Source: Arthrobacter sp. ISL-65
GTDB lineage: Bacteria; Actinomycetota; Actinomycetes; Actinomycetales; Micrococcaceae
DNA: 64,000 nucleotides
Assembly (NCBI RefSeq): GCF_018613795.1
Contig: NZ_JAGGPN010000017.1
Span: forward strand, 1 to 64,000
Direction of reading: 5' to 3'
In this document: one piece after another, positions 61,657 to 64,000 of the stretch
Layout: the number at the start of each line of letters is the position of its first letter
Position numbering within the stretch: the stretch's first letter is position 1
Position numbers and translations under genes: made by a program
Notes under the pieces: model-generated
What the model saw: only the letters and a program-made list of their open reading frames with translations
The model's database searches: none
Told to the model about the DNA's origin: nothing

Positions 61657-62439
61657 CTACTGCAGCCGCCGCTGCCGGAACATCGGAAACTGCTCCTTCA
61701 CCCGCGCCACCGTCCCAAGCGAAACCTCAACCACCCGCACCCCCGGCTCCAACCCGAGGTCGGCCTCAACGTAACCCATCGGATCCACCAGCAGGCTACG
61801 GCCCACAGACACCGGCGGTGCCTGGCAGACGCCGGCCACGTAGACGCTGTTCTCGATGGCGCGGGCGGCGTTCAAAGCCAGCCACTGCTCCGTCTTGTGC
61901 GTGCCCGGCACCCAGCACGAGCAGACCAGCAGCACCTGCGCACCGGCGTCGGCCAGGGACCTGGCGAGCTCCGGGAACCGCAGGTCGTAACAGGTCATGA
62001 GACCGAACCGCGCTCCCCCGGCCTCGAACACCACCGGCTCGGTGGACGGTCCCGGCTTGATGAACGTCGATTCCCCGAAGCCCTGCGCGTCGAACAGGTG
62101 GATCTTCCGGTACACGGCCAGCCGGGTGCCGTCCGGCCCGAACGCCACCAGGGTGTTGTAGGCCCGGCCCTCCTCCTCGGATGCTTCCACCACCCCCGCC
62201 ACCAGCGCGATGCCGTGGCGGGCCGCGATGGCCGCAAGCTCTTGGCAGACCGGGCCGTCCAGCGGCTCGGCCACCGCCGGGAACGACGCGTCCACGATCT
62301 TCTTCTCGTACGTGGCGTACTCGGGGAAGGCCACCAGCGTGGCACCGTCGCCGGCAGCCGACGCGGCAAACCGGTCGATCGCGGCCAGGTTCGCCCCGAC
62401 GTCGGTGCCGGACTCCAGCTGCCCGAGGGCTATCCTCAC
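61657..62439 (-). CDS. Nitrilase-superfamily amidohydrolase
   Basis: This 260-aa carbon-nitrogen hydrolase has the complete Glu-Lys-Cys triad: VAFPEYATYEKK, YRKIHLFD and TCYDLRFPE. The size and motifs resemble the NIT2/omega-amidase or deaminated-glutathione amidase branch rather than plant-type nitrilases. I chose the GTG at 62439 because AAGGA lies 6 nt upstream; an ATG at 62454 is the alternative. It lies 55 bp after an APC permease gene in the same direction, and the two may form an operon with the partial gene upstream. Substrate unknown. Confidence 0.88.
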   Translation of the reverse strand: MRIALGQLESGTDVGANLAAIDRFAASAAGDGATLVAFPEYATYEKKIVDASFPAVAEPLDGPVCQELAAIAARHGIALVAGVVEASEEEGRAYNTLVAFGPDGTRLAVYRKIHLFDAQGFGESTFIKPGPSTEPVVFEAGGARFGLMTCYDLRFPELARSLADAGAQVLLVCSCWVPGTHKTEQWLALNAARAIENSVYVAGVCQAPPVSVGRSLLVDPMGYVEADLGLEPGVRVVEVSLGTVARVKEQFPMFRQRRLQ

Positions 62440-62494
62440 ACCCGTTCCTTCCATCCCGTGAGCATCAAGTACAGAAACCTAAAGCACCGCGGCG

Positions 62495-63847
62495 TCAGGC
62501 GGCGGCCTCCACGGTGGCCTTCTCCGTCGTCGTCATCTCCGGCGGCGCGGCCCGGAAGCCGCGGGTGATCAGCGCCAGCACCACCACACCGAGCGCCAGC
62601 CACGACAGTCCCAGCGTAATGGCGTTGCTGTCCAGCTGGGAGAGCAGGTACGCGCAGACGATGGCGCCCACCGCCGGGACCACCACATAGGAGACGGCGT
62701 TCAGCTGCTCCCCGGCACGCCGCCGGCGCACGTAGTGGAACACCACGGACGCGTTGACCAGCGTGAAGGCGGTGAAGGCACCGAAGTTGATGAACGACGT
62801 CGACGTGGCCACGTCCAAAAAGATCGCGATCAGGCCGACGATGCCGGTGACCACCAGGTTCACCACGGGCGTGTGGAACTTGGCGCTGAGCTTGCCGAAG
62901 ACCGCCTTGGGCAGGACGGAGTCGCGGCCCATCGCGTAGATCAGGCGGGAGGCGCTGGCCTGCGCGGCGAGGCCGGAGGCGAACTGCGCCACCACCAGCC
63001 CGGCGAGGAAGACCGCGCCGAAGACCTGCCCGCCGATCTGAAGCGCGATGGCGCTGGCCGCGGACGCCGAGTCCTCGAACACGCCGCCCGGGTGCACCAG
63101 CTGGGTGATGTAGGAGACGGCCACGAAGATGCCGCCGCCGATCAGCGCGATGAGCATGATGGCGCGGGGCACGTTCCGGCGCGGGTCCACGGTTTCCTCG
63201 GTGAGGGTGGTGACGGCGTCGAACCCCAGGAACGAATACGCCGCGATCGCCGCGCCGGCGGAGACGGTGGCGAAGCTGGACGTGCTGTTGAAGAACGGCT
63301 CCGTGCTGGCCAGGCCCCCCGCGCCGGAGATGGACACCACATTGCCGATGGCCAGCACCACGAAGAACACGATCACCAGCAGCTGGAACGCCATCAGCAC
63401 GTAGTTGGCCTTGTCCGCCACCTTGATGCCCAGGACGTTCAGGACCGTGGTGATGAGTATGAAGCCGACAATCCAGAGCCACATGGGCACGCCCGGGAAC
63501 TGCGCGCTCAGGTAGGACGCACCGATCAGCCAGATCACCATGGGCAGGAAGAGGTAGTCCAGCAGGATCGCCCAGCCCACCAGGAAGCCCACCCGCGGAT
63601 CGATGGACCGGCGCACGTACGTGTAGGCGGAGCCGGCCACCGGGTAGGCGACCGCCATCCGGCCGTAGCTGTGGGCGGTGAACAGCATGGCCACCATCGC
63701 CACGAGATAGGCCGACGGCGCCGCCCCGCCCGTGGTCTCGGCGATGAGACCGAAGATGGCCAGGACAATCAGCGGGGTCAGGTACGCCAGGCCGAACAGC
63801 ACCAGCGACGGCAGCTTCAGCGTGCGGGTCAGGGTTGTTGTGGTCAC
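62495..63847 (-). CDS. APC-family amino acid/polyamine permease (PuuP-like)
   Basis: This 450-aa membrane transporter has about 12 helices. APC features are the N-terminal FGLAYLTPLIVLAIFGLIAE, AYPVAGSAYTYVRR and the FLGFDAVTTLTEETVDPRRN region. I chose the GTG at 63847, with AAGGA 7 nt upstream; an earlier ATG at 63865 overlaps the previous stop and has no site. The previous gene ends 10 bp before it, so they are co-transcribed. Uptake of an amine or amino acid that the downstream amidase handles is likely, but the ligand is inferred. Confidence 0.88.
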   Translation of the reverse strand: MTTTTLTRTLKLPSLVLFGLAYLTPLIVLAIFGLIAETTGGAAPSAYLVAMVAMLFTAHSYGRMAVAYPVAGSAYTYVRRSIDPRVGFLVGWAILLDYLFLPMVIWLIGASYLSAQFPGVPMWLWIVGFILITTVLNVLGIKVADKANYVLMAFQLLVIVFFVVLAIGNVVSISGAGGLASTEPFFNSTSSFATVSAGAAIAAYSFLGFDAVTTLTEETVDPRRNVPRAIMLIALIGGGIFVAVSYITQLVHPGGVFEDSASAASAIALQIGGQVFGAVFLAGLVVAQFASGLAAQASASRLIYAMGRDSVLPKAVFGKLSAKFHTPVVNLVVTGIVGLIAIFLDVATSTSFINFGAFTAFTLVNASVVFHYVRRRRAGEQLNAVSYVVVPAVGAIVCAYLLSQLDSNAITLGLSWLALGVVVLALITRGFRAAPPEMTTTEKATVEAAA

Positions 63848-63857
63848 GTGGTTTTCC

Positions 63858-64000
63858 TTAAGCATTGAAGGACGGGGGCGTCCAGGTCACCGGATTGATC
63901 CGGCCTTGGTAGACGGGCAGTTCGACGGCGACCTCGCCGTCCCGGAACTGGGACCAGGGACGGTTGAGGTTCTCCGTCCCGTGGGTGCGGACGTGTTCGA
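63858..64000 (-). CDS. 3' end of an unidentified gene
   Basis: The last 46 codons encode EHVRTHGTENLNRPWSQFRD, GEVAVELPVYQGRI and PVTWTPPSFNA before the stop at 63858-63860. They continue off the window edge. The short C-terminus does not identify the enzyme. It precedes an APC permease by 10 bp, so it is in the same operon. Confidence 0.6.
   Translation of the reverse strand, partial: EHVRTHGTENLNRPWSQFRDGEVAVELPVYQGRINPVTWTPPSFNA

Noticed and set aside
62735..63868. 377-codon open frame on the plus strand opposite the APC permease
   Set aside because: Repetitive Gly/Asp/Glu/His composition and no start context; antisense shadow.

Overview
The window is high-GC DNA with many GTG/TTG starts, strong AGGAG-type ribosome binding sites, actinobacterial codon use and protein families typical of soil Actinobacteria. 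I infer an Arthrobacter-like member of the Micrococcaceae (Arthrobacter, Pseudarthrobacter or Paenarthrobacter); the sequence alone does not fix the species. No rRNA, tRNA, CRISPR array or complete insertion sequence was seen.

Left part, 1-31.4 kb: carbon and nitrogen catabolism. An alpha-glucoside uptake and hydrolysis operon (permease cut by the window edge, binding lipoprotein, GH13 alpha-glucosidase) lies beside its LacI-type repressor, and both carry the same candidate operator. A VapBC-type toxin-antitoxin pair follows. Next is a complete hexuronate (galacturonate) pathway: uxaB and uxaA leftward, a LacI repressor, then uxaC, a GPH-type symporter, eda and kdgK rightward. After two lipoproteins, a GntR regulator and a secreted subtilisin comes a mosaic of broken GntR and FAH-hydrolase pieces. 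A FadR-type regulator then heads an amine catabolic operon (permease, GlnA-like gamma-glutamyl-amine synthetase, class I amidase, aldehyde dehydrogenase, SDR). A nucleoside hydrolase and MFS pair diverges from a ribokinase.

Middle part, 31.4-45.6 kb: a defence island in decayed DNA. A C5-cytosine methyltransferase converges on a five-gene, tightly coupled operon: Z1-domain helicase-like ATPase, PD-(D/E)XK nuclease, MORC/MutL-like GHL ATPase, an unrecognised 293-residue protein, and a DUF6339-like protein. Base composition looks less GC-rich here than in the flanks. Around it are gene corpses: GNAT and DUF3427-helicase fragments on the left; a RecB-type nuclease fragment, a frameshifted lipoprotein fused to half an MFS transporter, and a SnoaL fragment on the right. 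A fragment of a Wadjet JetC-like condensin ATPase lies separately at 15.8-16.2 kb.

Right part, 45.6-64 kb: transporters and small redox or detoxification enzymes. A TetR regulon with five copies of one perfect palindrome links two NmrA-like oxidoreductases, an epoxide-hydrolase-like enzyme and the regulator. An HxlR regulator diverges from an SDR/thioesterase/TDT-exporter operon. The window ends with a slipin, a nitrilase-family amidase, an APC permease and the 3' end of an unidentified gene.
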